A stretch of 64,000 bases of DNA from an uncultured Lentisphaeria bacterium (GCA_949282305.1 CASDPB010000121.1:46382-110381), one strand, 5' to 3'; numbered from the stretch's first letter, positions 7,970-16,583 are shown. Program-made: numbers and translations. The notes: a model not told the origin generated them from the sequence alone.

Positions 7970-8683
7970 TCATCTTGTCTTTGGATTGTCAAGTCGTGCC
8001 GCAGACGGCTTTTCAGAAGGTTCCGTTTCCGGATTATTCCACATCATTATCTCTGCTTGTAACATTTTTAAACGCGATATTGGTGTTTCCCCATAACGGC
8101 AGGGTGCATCAAACTTTGAAATGGCTGTTGCCAGTTTATCATGAAGCATGGATATCTTCATCCCTTTTTGACTGTTTTCTGCAATAATATTACTGATTTT
8201 CTGCATTTCGACATAAAGACAACAGTTATTATAGTAATTAAGGCTTTTCTCAAAGAGTATGAAGATTAGAAACATGCAGAATAACGAAAGAATTCCTGCT
8301 GTATATCTTAAGTAGTTTTTATGAAATGAAAAAAACAATAAAATGAGAATAATAAGAAATAAAACTGCAGTGCCTGAAAGTAATAAAAAATAATTGTTTG
8401 AATCTGGAAAAACTGAAATTGTTTGGGAGTGCGCAGCAAATAGGATGGAATCCTCCTGATTTTGCAGCAGGGAGTTGAGATATATCTTTATTTTTCCGTT
8501 TAATCGAATATCGCTTGCATAACGACAGATCTTATATGTTCCGCAACAGTAAGATATAAGAACGATATTAAACAAAATAATAAACGCGATGTGGTTGATT
8601 TTATTTTTTTTGAAGATACTGGTGTCATATAAGAGCAGGAGAATGATCAATGCAATTGGAGCTGCATAGAAGAACAAGATCAT
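7970..8683 (-). CDS. Four-helix membrane protein paired with the Rhs tip
   Basis: Unrecognised 237-residue membrane protein. Four hydrophobic segments are visible near residues 1-20, 31-49, 97-118 and 126-145, with a polar, Met/Ile-rich C-terminal domain after that. Composition is strongly AT-rich. The ATG lies only five bases after the stop of the Rhs-tip gene, and its GGAG ribosome site is inside the last codons of that gene, so the two are translationally coupled. By position it is a candidate immunity or partner protein for the Rhs C-terminal domain; that role is inference. Confidence 0.7.
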   Translation of the reverse strand: MILFFYAAPIALIILLLLYDTSIFKKNKINHIAFIILFNIVLISYCCGTYKICRYASDIRLNGKIKIYLNSLLQNQEDSILFAAHSQTISVFPDSNNYFLLLSGTAVLFLIILILLFFSFHKNYLRYTAGILSLFCMFLIFILFEKSLNYYNNCCLYVEMQKISNIIAENSQKGMKISMLHDKLATAISKFDAPCRYGETPISRLKMLQAEIMMWNNPETEPSEKPSAARLDNPKTR

Positions 8684-8688
8684 AAAAC

Positions 8689-9480
8689 TTACTCCAATGC
8701 CGCACGTTTAGAATCAATAAGCCGTTTCGTAAAATGATTACGCCAATACTCTTCAATCTTTTCTTTTTCAGTGGAAATTCTTTGTTTGTCTTCATCTGAC
8801 AGTGTAGCAAATAATTTCTCATATTCCGATAATACTGTTGAAATATAAGTTTGGCAATTATGCCCAAAAGTTTGATACTGATCTTCTGTCCAAGCTCCTG
8901 TGGCATCTGTATTTTTTATAGCTTTCCGCAATAAATCATCATCGTAGTAGGTATAATCGGTGTAGGCATAATCAGTACGGTTTTCACCGCTGTAATTCGG
9001 GTATCCTGTAATATTTCCTGTGTCGGTAAAAAGAAAAGCATAATGTGCCGGACTGAGTTCAAGATATTTTAAAAGAGCATCTTGCCCTAAGACACTATAA
9101 GTTATATATGAACCCCATCCGCCTTGCTGAAGTGGTCTATTTATTATACATGCGGCATCAAGCAGATCTATATAATCTATAACCCAATTATTGCAATATG
9201 CAAAATTGTTCCAGCCGTCGGGATAACCGAGGGGGTCACTGGTCTGCCATTTCCCTTGTTCAGGGCGATAGGCACGGAACAGAAATGCATATCCCATTTC
9301 ACCAATATGTGGTTTCCCGGTAAAAAAGAAGTGGTCTGCAGTCTGTGAGAAGCGATCCACGGGAGCACCGAACGCGGTAAGACTGTTGTTCTGTATGACT
9401 TTGTCACCGTCTTTGGCACAGAGCAGCGATAATGTTTTTTCTCTTTTTTTCCAGTGCGGATGATTTTGTGTCTGAGGCAT
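8689..9480 (-). CDS. Orphan Rhs core end with variable C-terminal (toxin-like) domain
   Basis: A 263-residue protein that keeps only the last part of an Rhs repeat-associated core (AFGAPVDRFSQTADHFFFTG, then RAYRPEQGKWQTSDPLGYPDGW and the degenerate NNWVIDYIDLLDA end) followed by about 150 residues of a variable tip. The tip has H146 in SPAHYAFLF and C209 in FGHNCQTYIS, an order seen in permuted papain-like (LRAT/NlpC-P60-like) enzymes. Full Rhs proteins exceed 1000 residues, so this is a displaced or truncated tip. The ATG at 9480 has no clear ribosome site. The next gene is the coupled membrane protein. Confidence 0.7.
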   Translation of the reverse strand: MPQTQNHPHWKKREKTLSLLCAKDGDKVIQNNSLTAFGAPVDRFSQTADHFFFTGKPHIGEMGYAFLFRAYRPEQGKWQTSDPLGYPDGWNNFAYCNNWVIDYIDLLDAACIINRPLQQGGWGSYITYSVLGQDALLKYLELSPAHYAFLFTDTGNITGYPNYSGENRTDYAYTDYTYYDDDLLRKAIKNTDATGAWTEDQYQTFGHNCQTYISTVLSEYEKLFATLSDEDKQRISTEKEKIEEYWRNHFTKRLIDSKRAALE

Positions 9481-9489
9481 ATGAATTTA

Positions 9490-9540
9490 CTATTGTAAAT
9501 GTGACAGCAGCAGGGAGAGTTTAACTTTTCTGCAATTCAT
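9490..9540 (-). pseudogene. 16-codon leader, possible 5' remnant of the lost Rhs gene
   Basis: A 16-codon frame (MNCRKVKLSLLLSHLQ) with AAGGTG about eight bases before its ATG lies directly upstream of the orphan Rhs tip. Lys/Arg followed by a Leu run looks like the start of a signal peptide. It ends in TAG nine bases before the ATG of the tip. It may be the front of a deleted large gene or a leader peptide. Confidence 0.35.
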
Positions 9541-9577
9541 CTTATTCACCTTCACCTATCTTGGACTTTGGGAATAC

Positions 9578-9586
9578 ATTATATCA
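9578..9586 (-). promoter_or_regulatory. Extended -10 promoter of the Rhs-tip unit
   Basis: Minus strand reads TGATATAATG: a perfect TATAAT (9578-9583) with a TGn extension. A TTGCTT lies 15 bases further upstream as a possible -35. Predicted start near 9571. Confidence 0.5.
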
Positions 9587-9668
9587 TTTCTCCGGGAAAA
9601 GCAAATCCGCGGGGAAGAAAATGAGGGAAAATTATCAAAAGGAGACCACATTTTCTTTTCGTTCCGCT

Positions 9669-10685
9669 TCACACAAGCTGGAGTTCCGTCTTGATGGCGG
9701 AATGGAACGGGCGGCGGTGTTCCGCATAACCGTCGAGGAGCCAGCGCTGGGATTCCCGGAACATTTTTTCCAGCTGCTGGTGCATCATCGCCACTCCCTG
9801 ATAAGCGGAAAGTTCCGGAATCACATCATAAGTCAGCAGGAAGAAATCCTTTCCGGGCAGCATTCCGTAAAGGCGCGCGCATGTGACCAGCGGCAGAGTC
9901 AGGGCGGAGTGCAGGACGACGATCCCCCGCGGGGGATGTTTCGCGGCGAAGAGGCGGTTTCCGACTTCCGACATTTCCGCCGGAATGTCTTTGAACTCAC
10001 GCATGAAAATCGTATCGGAACGCAGGCGTGCGCCCAGTTCGGCGGCACACTCGTAGAAGGCGATCAGGCGTTCCGAAATGAAGGGACTTCCGAGATTTGC
10101 AGTCGGCGACACCAGCGCAATGTCGCGTCCCGCCTCGATCAGCAGCCATGACAACCCTTCCCGGATGCTGTTTTTCGTATCCGTGCAGGCGCAGTTGAAG
10201 TTTTTATAGTTGCGGTTGATGAGCAGCTGCGGGACTCCGCGCTGTTCCAGGTGATCCATCATCGGGATGGATTCGATGCCGGGCGTAACCCAGATCGCCG
10301 CGGAACCGGGGGAGCAGAGCGCGTCCAGCTGTTTCAGGACTTCATGTTCGCGGAGCCGGTGTACCGGTGTGTCCGGTCCGACCTCGGGAAAGAAAATCTC
10401 CCGCAGGGAACGGTCGTTCATATCCGGAAAGGAGCAGGAAATAATGAACAGTTCGCGTATTTTCCGGCTTTCCCCGCCAGTGGAACTTACATAAGTGCGT
10501 CCCCCCTGGTTCGAGGCAAGGCAGCCGCGTTCTTTGAGCGCGTGAACCGCCCGCTCCACGGTGTTCCGGGAACAGTTGTATTTTTTGCAGAGCTGGTTGC
10601 GGGAGAGAATCGGGTCTCCCACCTTGAGCCGTCCGACCCGGATTTCGGCAAGGATCATGTTCTGGAGCATCAGCGATTTGTTCAT
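9669..10685 (-). CDS. GntR-type HTH with LacI-like sensor domain, transcriptional regulator
   Basis: A 338-residue regulator. Residues 1-70 form a winged helix of the GntR class (RNQLCKKYNCSRNTVERAVHAL is the recognition-helix region). Residues from about 75 onward look like a periplasmic-binding-protein-type LacI/GalR sensor domain (GVPQLLINRNYKNFNCACTD, ISERLIAFYECAAELG). This AraR-like architecture usually senses a sugar. It is divergent from the sugar-phosphate isomerase-type gene at 10890, its likely target, and a palindrome at 10715-10734 sits 30-50 bases upstream of its start. Confidence 0.85.
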   Translation of the reverse strand: MNKSLMLQNMILAEIRVGRLKVGDPILSRNQLCKKYNCSRNTVERAVHALKERGCLASNQGGRTYVSSTGGESRKIRELFIISCSFPDMNDRSLREIFFPEVGPDTPVHRLREHEVLKQLDALCSPGSAAIWVTPGIESIPMMDHLEQRGVPQLLINRNYKNFNCACTDTKNSIREGLSWLLIEAGRDIALVSPTANLGSPFISERLIAFYECAAELGARLRSDTIFMREFKDIPAEMSEVGNRLFAAKHPPRGIVVLHSALTLPLVTCARLYGMLPGKDFFLLTYDVIPELSAYQGVAMMHQQLEKMFRESQRWLLDGYAEHRRPFHSAIKTELQLV

Positions 10686-10714
10686 GGTGAAAAATTCCCC
10701 GTAACTGGAAAAGA

Positions 10715-10734
10715 ATACAAGACAATCATTGTAT
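10715..10734. promoter_or_regulatory. Candidate operator of the divergent regulator/isomerase pair
   Basis: ATACAA-N8-TTGTAT, a perfect 6-bp palindrome in the intergenic region between the regulator (start 10685) and the isomerase-type gene (start 10890). Its geometry matches the palindrome in front of the second GntR gene at 35725. Confidence 0.45.
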
Positions 10735-10889
10735 ATTTTACTTTATTGCAGCCTGAAAGTCAAGGTCTTTTCCGGGAAATATGGGAAAAGGAGGCAAGTT
10801 TTTCGGAAATAAAATGGTCTTCCCGCTTGCAAGAGATTGAAAAAACAATACCTTATACCATTGAACCAAAGAAACGCATGGAGGCGTAT

Positions 10890-11810
10890 ATGTTTTTGAC
10901 AGGATTCGCAGATGAGGCGTCCCGCGATCTGAAGGAACAGATCAGGGCGACGGAGGAACTCGGATGGAAGTTCATTGAGACGAGAGCAATCGGCGAGAAG
11001 AATCTCGGCTCGCTCAGTGACGCGGAGTTTGAAGAGGTTCTCGAAATTCTTTCGCATACCGATGTCCGTTTCAACTGTTATGGGAGCAACATTGCCAACT
11101 GGGGCAAATCACCGCGATCCGATGCGGATTTTGAAGCCAGCAGGAAGGAGCTTCTCACCGCCATTCCGCGCATGCACAAACTCGGCATCAAAATGGTCCG
11201 CGGCATGAGCTTCAAGCGCGCAACGGAGGAGACTTTCGACAATCCCGATCTTGAAAAGGTCATTTTCGCAAAGATCAGGGAACTGGTGCGCATCTGCGAA
11301 AGCGAGGGGATCATCTACGGTCATGAGAACTGCATGAATTACGGCGGTCAGTCCTGGCATCACACCCTGCGTCTGCTGGACAATATCAATTCCGACAACT
11401 TCAAGCTGATTTTCGACACCGGCAATCCGACTTTCAACTTCAGCCGTCTCGGACCGAAACCCTACAAACTTCAGAGCAGCTGGGAATTCTATTCCAACGT
11501 GCGCGAGTTCGTCACCTACGTTCACATCAAAGATGCAAACTGCGAAGTGCTCGAAGACGGCTCGGTCAAACAGAATTACTGCTGGGCGGGCGACGGACAG
11601 GGGGATGTGGAACGCATTGTGACGGACCTGATCCGGCGCGGTTACGACGGCGGCTTTTCCATGGAACCGCATGTCGCATCGGTATTTCACGCGCAGTCGA
11701 AATCCGATGATCCGGATGCACGCCGGAAGATCATGTACTCAAGTTACATTGAATATGGAAGACGGTTCGAGAAACTTCTTGAGAAATGCAGGGAAGCCGC
11801 AAAGAACTGA
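10890..11810 (+). CDS. Sugar phosphate isomerase/epimerase (AP endonuclease 2 family, TIM barrel)
   Basis: A 306-residue xylose-isomerase-like TIM barrel protein. Features are ETRAIGEKNL near the start, GIIYGHENCMNYGG (metal-ligand Glu and His region), FKLIFDTGNPTFNF, FVTYVHIKDAN and GGFSMEPHV, matching the usual divalent-metal ligands E, D, H and E of the family. The reaction is probably isomerisation or epimerisation of a ketose or inositol derivative; the substrate cannot be told. The ATG at 10890 is chosen because GGAGG is five bases upstream. Probably controlled by the adjacent GntR/LacI-type regulator. Confidence 0.85.
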   Translation: MFLTGFADEASRDLKEQIRATEELGWKFIETRAIGEKNLGSLSDAEFEEVLEILSHTDVRFNCYGSNIANWGKSPRSDADFEASRKELLTAIPRMHKLGIKMVRGMSFKRATEETFDNPDLEKVIFAKIRELVRICESEGIIYGHENCMNYGGQSWHHTLRLLDNINSDNFKLIFDTGNPTFNFSRLGPKPYKLQSSWEFYSNVREFVTYVHIKDANCEVLEDGSVKQNYCWAGDGQGDVERIVTDLIRRGYDGGFSMEPHVASVFHAQSKSDDPDARRKIMYSSYIEYGRRFEKLLEKCREAAKN

Positions 11811-11834
11811 AACATTCCTGAAGGCAGAAGAAGA

Positions 11835-11865
11835 CCGCACGTCCGCAAGGACAGTGCGGTTTTTT
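11835..11865 (+). terminator. Rho-independent terminator after the isomerase-type gene
   Basis: CCGCACGTCC-GCAA-GGACAGTGCGG hairpin (one bulged A) followed by six T. It ends the plus-strand gene that stops at 11810. Confidence 0.9.
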
Positions 11866-11875
11866 CCCGCTTTGG

Positions 11876-11900
11876 TTTCCCGGATGAAAACACCGGGAAA
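11876..11900 (-). terminator. Inverted repeat downstream of the chelatase gene
   Basis: TTTCCCGG/CCGGGAAA, 8-bp stem with a 9-base loop, 20 bases after the minus-strand stop at 11921. The T-run is missing, so termination is uncertain. Confidence 0.35.
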
Positions 11901-11920
11901 TTCTCCCCGGTTCCGGAGGA

Positions 11921-14900
11921 CTATTTCTGTTTTCTGCGGCGGCTTCCCGCAAAGACTGCAAGGAGTGCGAAAAGAATGACCGCTCCGATGGCGATCTGCC
12001 TGACGGCGGCGCTGTTTTTCGCATGGGTCTGCGGAACGGGATCGAGGCGCTGCTCTTTCAAGACTTGCCCCTCGACCTTTTCACTTCCGGCGGGTGCTTC
12101 TCGGATCTGCCTGGTCGCTTCCTTGTAGGCTGCCGCCGTCTGCGGATCGTCGGACAGCTTGTCCGCGATCATGTCTCTGAGTTTTGCGTTGTTGCAGACG
12201 AAACCGCTGCATCCCGGAGCATATTTCTCAATCAGTTCCGCATGAAGCGCCGCAATCTGCTTCACGGTCGCCTCGTCGGCTTTCCAGCAGCCTTTCCGGA
12301 TCGTTTCCAGCATGATCGCCGTCATTTCCTGATAGGCATACGGATTTTTCTTCTCAAAATACTCCTTCACGCCCAGTTTCAGGCTGTCATCGACATAGAC
12401 CTTCTTATATTCTTCCCAGAGATAATCCTGAATCATGTCCGGCTTGGTGACTTCCCAGCCGTAGGTGTTGCTGAAATAGGCGGCAAAGGTGTTCGCCCCT
12501 GTGGGTCCCTCCTCCATCATCTCCTTGATGTATTTCGGGTTCAGCACGGTGGTCCGTGCTTCGGACATGACCGCCTGGGCGCCGGTCTGGACTTTTGCCT
12601 GTCCCGGAGTGCGGAGGTCGTTGAAATAGACTTCCGGTTCCTTTCCCGTAATATGGCGGATCGCGAGGTTTGCGCCACCGGTGAATTCATAGACATGGTC
12701 GAGCGAAAGCGGGCCCCATGCGCTTGACGAACGCGACTGGACGACGGTGTCCGTATTCTGGAGTGCGGCGCGGTAGACTCCGGGGATGTTCACGCCCCAG
12801 TTTTCCTCGGTGTAAAGAGTGCCGCGGCTGCGGATGAACGCCTCCGCCACGACCGCGGGGTCTTCCCATTTGTCGCCGGACTGCGTCATCTGCCCGACTC
12901 CGGGTCCGTTGTCTTCGCCGTTTCCGCCACCGAAGATTCTGGCGTTTGCAAGTTTCTTCGCCTCCTCCGGAGAGAAACCGCTCTTAATCAGCGCTTTCGC
13001 TGCAATGACGTTGCCTTCCGCGACATAGTTTTCCTGGTCTGTGGACGGATCCGACGCGGCGAGTCTTACGGCGCGGTCGATCAGGCGCATCCGGCTGGTC
13101 GCCGCCCCGCGGAACTGAACCGAGGTCTGCACGACCACGTCAATGCGCGGTCGTCCGAGTTCGGAAAGCGGGATCAGGCGGACATCCTGCACTCTGCCGC
13201 GCGCGTCCCAGACGGGCTCGACGCCGAGCAGGTAGAAGATTTCCCCGATGTCCGAGCCGTGGGTGTTGATGAATTCGCCGCCCCAGACTGTGAACGACAC
13301 CTTTTTCGGATATTTCCCGGTCGATTTGCGTTTCTGCGCGATCAGTTCCTCGGCAAGCTGTTTCCCGACTGCGAAACTTTCCGGCGTCGGAGTGCGTTCC
13401 GGATCGATGCCGTAGAGATTGCGGCCGGTCGGAACGGCTTCCGGATTGCCGATCGGATCATTGCCCGGCGACGGAAAAATATAGCCGCCGGAGAGCGCGT
13501 TGACGAATGCGTCGAGTTCCGCCGGCGTCGATTTCAGCAGATTCTCATACGCTTCCACCGCCCGCAGTTCCGGCGCAAATTTCCTGAGCGGATTTTCATC
13601 GGAGGCGCGGCGTCCGCCCATTCCCATTCCCATGCCCATTCCCATTCCCATGCCCATGCCGCCCATCGGCATTCCGCCGGCTTTGGGTATGGAGGGAGTT
13701 TCCGGTTTTGTCTGTGCCCCGGCGTTCCGCTTCGCTGCCGCCGCTTTCCGCGCTTTTTCCTGTGCGATCCGGACGGAGGGCAGCAGTTGTCTGCCGCTGC
13801 GGACGTCGGCGAAGGCGCGGTCGATCCGTTCCCCCGCCGGTTTCAGATAGTTGCTGTGGTAGAAGAAGCTGTCGGAACGTTTCTTCCTGTCGACCTTGCC
13901 GGCTTTGACGTCCGCCTGGAACATGTCGTAGGCGACCATGTCCACCGTCATGAGTTTTGCGGTTTCCTCCGCCTCGGCGTTCGTGTAGGAGCGTCCGAGC
14001 ACATAGAGTCCGCGGTTGATCTTTTCGCCCTGAAGATCGTGCAGGTAATTGTGCAGAAGTTCCAGATCGGCTTCATTGAGTTTGCCGACGGCGAAATCCG
14101 GGCTGAACTGGAGCTCGTGATCGAACTTCTCCTTCTTCGCCAGTTCGATGATCGACTTGCCGTATTCCTCCTTGAGCCGCGCGTCCTCGACCAGTGCGCG
14201 CATTTCGATTTTGCGGTCAAGCTCGCGGATCGTGCCGTAGCCATCAGCATACATGAACGGTGCAGTCAGATGGCTGATGAGCGCCGCGTAACTGCGGCGT
14301 TTGGCAATCTGCGCTTCGCCCATGTCGTTCATCATGTAAAGATAGTAGTGCGGCATTTCGCCGATGAGCACGTCCGGCCAGTCGTAGCTGGAGAGCGCGA
14401 CCTGTTTCCACGGGGTGAACTCAAGACTGCCGTGCGTTCCGAAATGGATCAGGGCGTCGGCGTCGAATTTGTGCCGTATCCAGAGATAGGTCGCGATATA
14501 GGGATGCGGCGGGGCCATTTTCACGCCGTGCACGACTTTGTCCGTGTCCTCTCCTTCGCCGGAAATGGACTGCGGCATCAGCACGATGTTGCCGAACCGG
14601 AGCATGCCGAGCGCAAGTTTGCCGTCCGGAGTGCGGAAGGTTTTCCCGGGAAATTCGCCGTAGCGCGCCGTCACGGTTTCATAAAGATCGGCGGGCATGC
14701 TTTTCCGTATCCACTCTTCATATTCCTCCCGCGAGATTTTCTCCATCTTCGCTTTTTCCATGAACTCCTGCATCGCGCCTTTCGCGTAGGCGCCGAAGAC
14801 TGCGGCGTTGTCCTGAATCTGGCGGAGCAGTTCTTCGGTGGATTCCGGCAGGTCGCCGGTATTGAAACCCGCTTTTTGCAGATGCCGCAGAAGGTTCAGC

Positions 14901-16051
14901 AGGGAGTCGCCGACTTCGATTCCTCCGGCGGTCAGCGCGTTTTTCCCGTGTCCCTTGTAGTAAATGATCGCCACTTTCTTTTCGGCGTTTTTCTTGTGCC
15001 GCATTGCCGTAATCTTGCGGACAAGCTCGGCGAAACGTTCGACACGGTCGGGAATCGCCTTGTAGGCGAGCAGGCCCCGTTCATTGCGGAAGAGGGCGGA
15101 GAGCACGAAGGGCGCGACGGCTCCGTCGATTTCCGGCATGGTCACGCTCTGGCTGAGCATTCCGCCGTCCATGCCGCGCTGGTCTTTGAGATAGACGTCA
15201 TACGGCTGGTCGCTCTTGATCGGGCAGAGCAGGGGAATGTTGTATTTCGCGAGAATTCCAACCGCTCCCTCCGGGTCGCGCGAACCGAGCCTGCCGTGAG
15301 GCTGGTAGATGATGAGATCCGGTTTCGCCTCTTCGATCATTTCGTTCAGGCGCCCCATGCCGTTGATTGCCACGACGTTGAGTTTGCGTTTCTCAAGCGC
15401 TTCGATGAGCTTTCCGAGGTCGCCGCCGCCGTTGCCGGAATAGAGCAGAACCGTGGAGGATTCCGGATGGTAACGGCCGATCGATTTGTAATAATCCAGA
15501 TACTCCTTGTAGGTCATGAACCCGGCTTTTTCGTCGACGTGGAAGAAGACGCTGCGCGGCACGATTTTGACGGGTTCGATCTTGCCCGCCCGCAGACGCT
15601 TGCCGTCCAGTTCGCGCCGGATATAATTCAGCATGTTGCGGAAATTGTCCTTGCCGCCGTTGCGCATATAGTCCGCAATGACCTTCCGCTGTTCAGGCGT
15701 CATGGTGTTTTTCGCGGTTTCGTTGTTCGGCGTCGAAGTCAGGTAGATCGGTTTTTCCAGCGAGTCGAGAATCGCCCGCTGGCGTTCGGAAATATTGGTT
15801 CCCATGCCGAAGAAAAGAATTGCGTCGTAATTGCGCAGCTCCTCACCGGAGTCCGGCCCCCAGGGCAGGACGGAAACTTCAATCGCTGGATTGATGGGCT
15901 GGTCGAGATCTTCGGCAAGCACGTATTCCGGATAATTTACAAAAGCGATTCTGGTCGGCGAAGCGTATTTCAGATATCCCGGGATTCCGAGGCATATCAG
16001 AACTGCTGCCGTTAACAGGACGGCAAGGCGTATTTTGTTTTTTTTCTGCAT
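11921..16051 (-). CDS. Membrane-anchored CobN/BchH/HmuS-like chelatase
   Basis: A 1376-residue member of the CobN/BchH large-subunit chelatase family. Unlike cytoplasmic CobN it begins with a signal-anchor helix (residues 8-27) and ends with another hydrophobic helix followed by RRRKQK, so the catalytic body should be outside the cytoplasm. Family core motifs are near residue 535-545 (HFGTHGSLEFTPWKQ), then DWPDVLIGEMPHYY, NDMGEAQIAKRRSYA, WGGEFINTHGSDIG and RSSSAWGPLSLDHVYEF. Residues 794-812 are a Gly-Met alternating insert. No ATPase partner (CobS/CobT, ChlI/ChlD) is nearby. This fits the HmuS-type proteins of Bacteroidota haem loci better than B12 synthesis. Co-transcribed with a small exported protein and a pseudopilin. 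Confidence 0.85.
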   Translation of the reverse strand: MQKKNKIRLAVLLTAAVLICLGIPGYLKYASPTRIAFVNYPEYVLAEDLDQPINPAIEVSVLPWGPDSGEELRNYDAILFFGMGTNISERQRAILDSLEKPIYLTSTPNNETAKNTMTPEQRKVIADYMRNGGKDNFRNMLNYIRRELDGKRLRAGKIEPVKIVPRSVFFHVDEKAGFMTYKEYLDYYKSIGRYHPESSTVLLYSGNGGGDLGKLIEALEKRKLNVVAINGMGRLNEMIEEAKPDLIIYQPHGRLGSRDPEGAVGILAKYNIPLLCPIKSDQPYDVYLKDQRGMDGGMLSQSVTMPEIDGAVAPFVLSALFRNERGLLAYKAIPDRVERFAELVRKITAMRHKKNAEKKVAIIYYKGHGKNALTAGGIEVGDSLLNLLRHLQKAGFNTGDLPESTEELLRQIQDNAAVFGAYAKGAMQEFMEKAKMEKISREEYEEWIRKSMPADLYETVTARYGEFPGKTFRTPDGKLALGMLRFGNIVLMPQSISGEGEDTDKVVHGVKMAPPHPYIATYLWIRHKFDADALIHFGTHGSLEFTPWKQVALSSYDWPDVLIGEMPHYYLYMMNDMGEAQIAKRRSYAALISHLTAPFMYADGYGTIRELDRKIEMRALVEDARLKEEYGKSIIELAKKEKFDHELQFSPDFAVGKLNEADLELLHNYLHDLQGEKINRGLYVLGRSYTNAEAEETAKLMTVDMVAYDMFQADVKAGKVDRKKRSDSFFYHSNYLKPAGERIDRAFADVRSGRQLLPSVRIAQEKARKAAAAKRNAGAQTKPETPSIPKAGGMPMGGMGMGMGMGMGMGMGGRRASDENPLRKFAPELRAVEAYENLLKSTPAELDAFVNALSGGYIFPSPGNDPIGNPEAVPTGRNLYGIDPERTPTPESFAVGKQLAEELIAQKRKSTGKYPKKVSFTVWGGEFINTHGSDIGEIFYLLGVEPVWDARGRVQDVRLIPLSELGRPRIDVVVQTSVQFRGAATSRMRLIDRAVRLAASDPSTDQENYVAEGNVIAAKALIKSGFSPEEAKKLANARIFGGGNGEDNGPGVGQMTQSGDKWEDPAVVAEAFIRSRGTLYTEENWGVNIPGVYRAALQNTDTVVQSRSSSAWGPLSLDHVYEFTGGANLAIRHITGKEPEVYFNDLRTPGQAKVQTGAQAVMSEARTTVLNPKYIKEMMEEGPTGANTFAAYFSNTYGWEVTKPDMIQDYLWEEYKKVYVDDSLKLGVKEYFEKKNPYAYQEMTAIMLETIRKGCWKADEATVKQIAALHAELIEKYAPGCSGFVCNNAKLRDMIADKLSDDPQTAAAYKEATRQIREAPAGSEKVEGQVLKEQRLDPVPQTHAKNSAAVRQIAIGAVILFALLAVFAGSRRRKQK
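13619..13671 (-). repeat. Six-base tandem repeat coding for (Gly-Met)n
   Basis: On the minus strand hexamers ATGGGA/ATGGGC are repeated about eight times inside the chelatase gene. The unit is two codons, so slippage would lengthen or shorten the Gly-Met tract without breaking the frame. Confidence 0.85.
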
Positions 16052-16097
16052 GGCGCTGTCCCCTTTCCACGGGACACTGTCTGGTTAACTGAAAGAC

Positions 16098-16117
16098 GCG
16101 GCACCGGAAGATGCCGC
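16098..16117 (-). terminator. Weak hairpin between the exported protein and chelatase genes
   Basis: GCGGCA/TGCCGC, 6-bp stem with an 8-base loop, followed on the minus strand by TCTTTC. It could partly attenuate transcription into the chelatase gene. Confidence 0.35.
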
Positions 16118-16133
16118 ATTGTCAAAACAGGAA

Positions 16134-16583
16134 TTAAAGTTCCGCGATGCGTATGATCTTATATCCGGACTTGGACTTGCGGAACGAAAAGCACACCTGC
16201 GTTTCATCGGCGGATCTGGCGATCACGCGGTAGCAGTTCTGCTTCCGGGCAAGCTGAAGATACTGCATGTCATTCAGATTCAGAGATGCGGAATGCCTGT
16301 CCAGAACTTCCAGACTTTCCCTGAGCGGGTCGCTGCCGTTGATCTCGCGCATGATTGCGCGTTCCTGAGGGGTTGCGGCAAAGATACATTCCAGAGTTTT
16401 GGTTTTTTTCCTTTTATGCAGATCAAGAGTCGCTTTGACGGCTTTTTTCAGTTCGGGATGCTTTGCGGTTTGCGCCTTGATTTCCTGAACGATGTATTTT
16501 GAATTATCTTCCTTGTCCAAGTTTGCCCAGACGACGAATCCTGCACCCATCAGGAAAACAGGAACAATGACTTTCCATTTCAT
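16134..16583 (-). CDS. Small exported protein of unknown function
   Basis: Unrecognised 149-residue protein. The N-terminus MKWKVIVPVFLMGAGFVVWA is an uncleaved or cleavable signal helix; the rest is basic and helical in its first half (KHPELKKAVKATLDLHKRKK) with a two-cysteine, beta-rich end (NCYRVIARSADETQVCFSF). It starts 23 bases after the pseudopilin stop with AAAGGAT upstream, and precedes the chelatase gene by 82 bases. Its place suggests an accessory role to the chelatase or pseudopilin; no motif confirms this. Confidence 0.7.
   Translation of the reverse strand: MKWKVIVPVFLMGAGFVVWANLDKEDNSKYIVQEIKAQTAKHPELKKAVKATLDLHKRKKTKTLECIFAATPQERAIMREINGSDPLRESLEVLDRHSASLNLNDMQYLQLARKQNCYRVIARSADETQVCFSFRKSKSGYKIIRIAEL

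Noticed and set aside
13259..16015. Long plus-strand frame of over 900 codons opposite the chelatase gene
   Set aside because: High-GC shadow of the minus-strand gene: rich in Arg, His and Phe, no ribosome site, no domain.
11921..16051. Cobalamin biosynthesis cobN
   Set aside because: Membrane anchors at both ends and absence of CobS/CobT or other cob genes argue against classical CobN; kept as CobN/HmuS-like.
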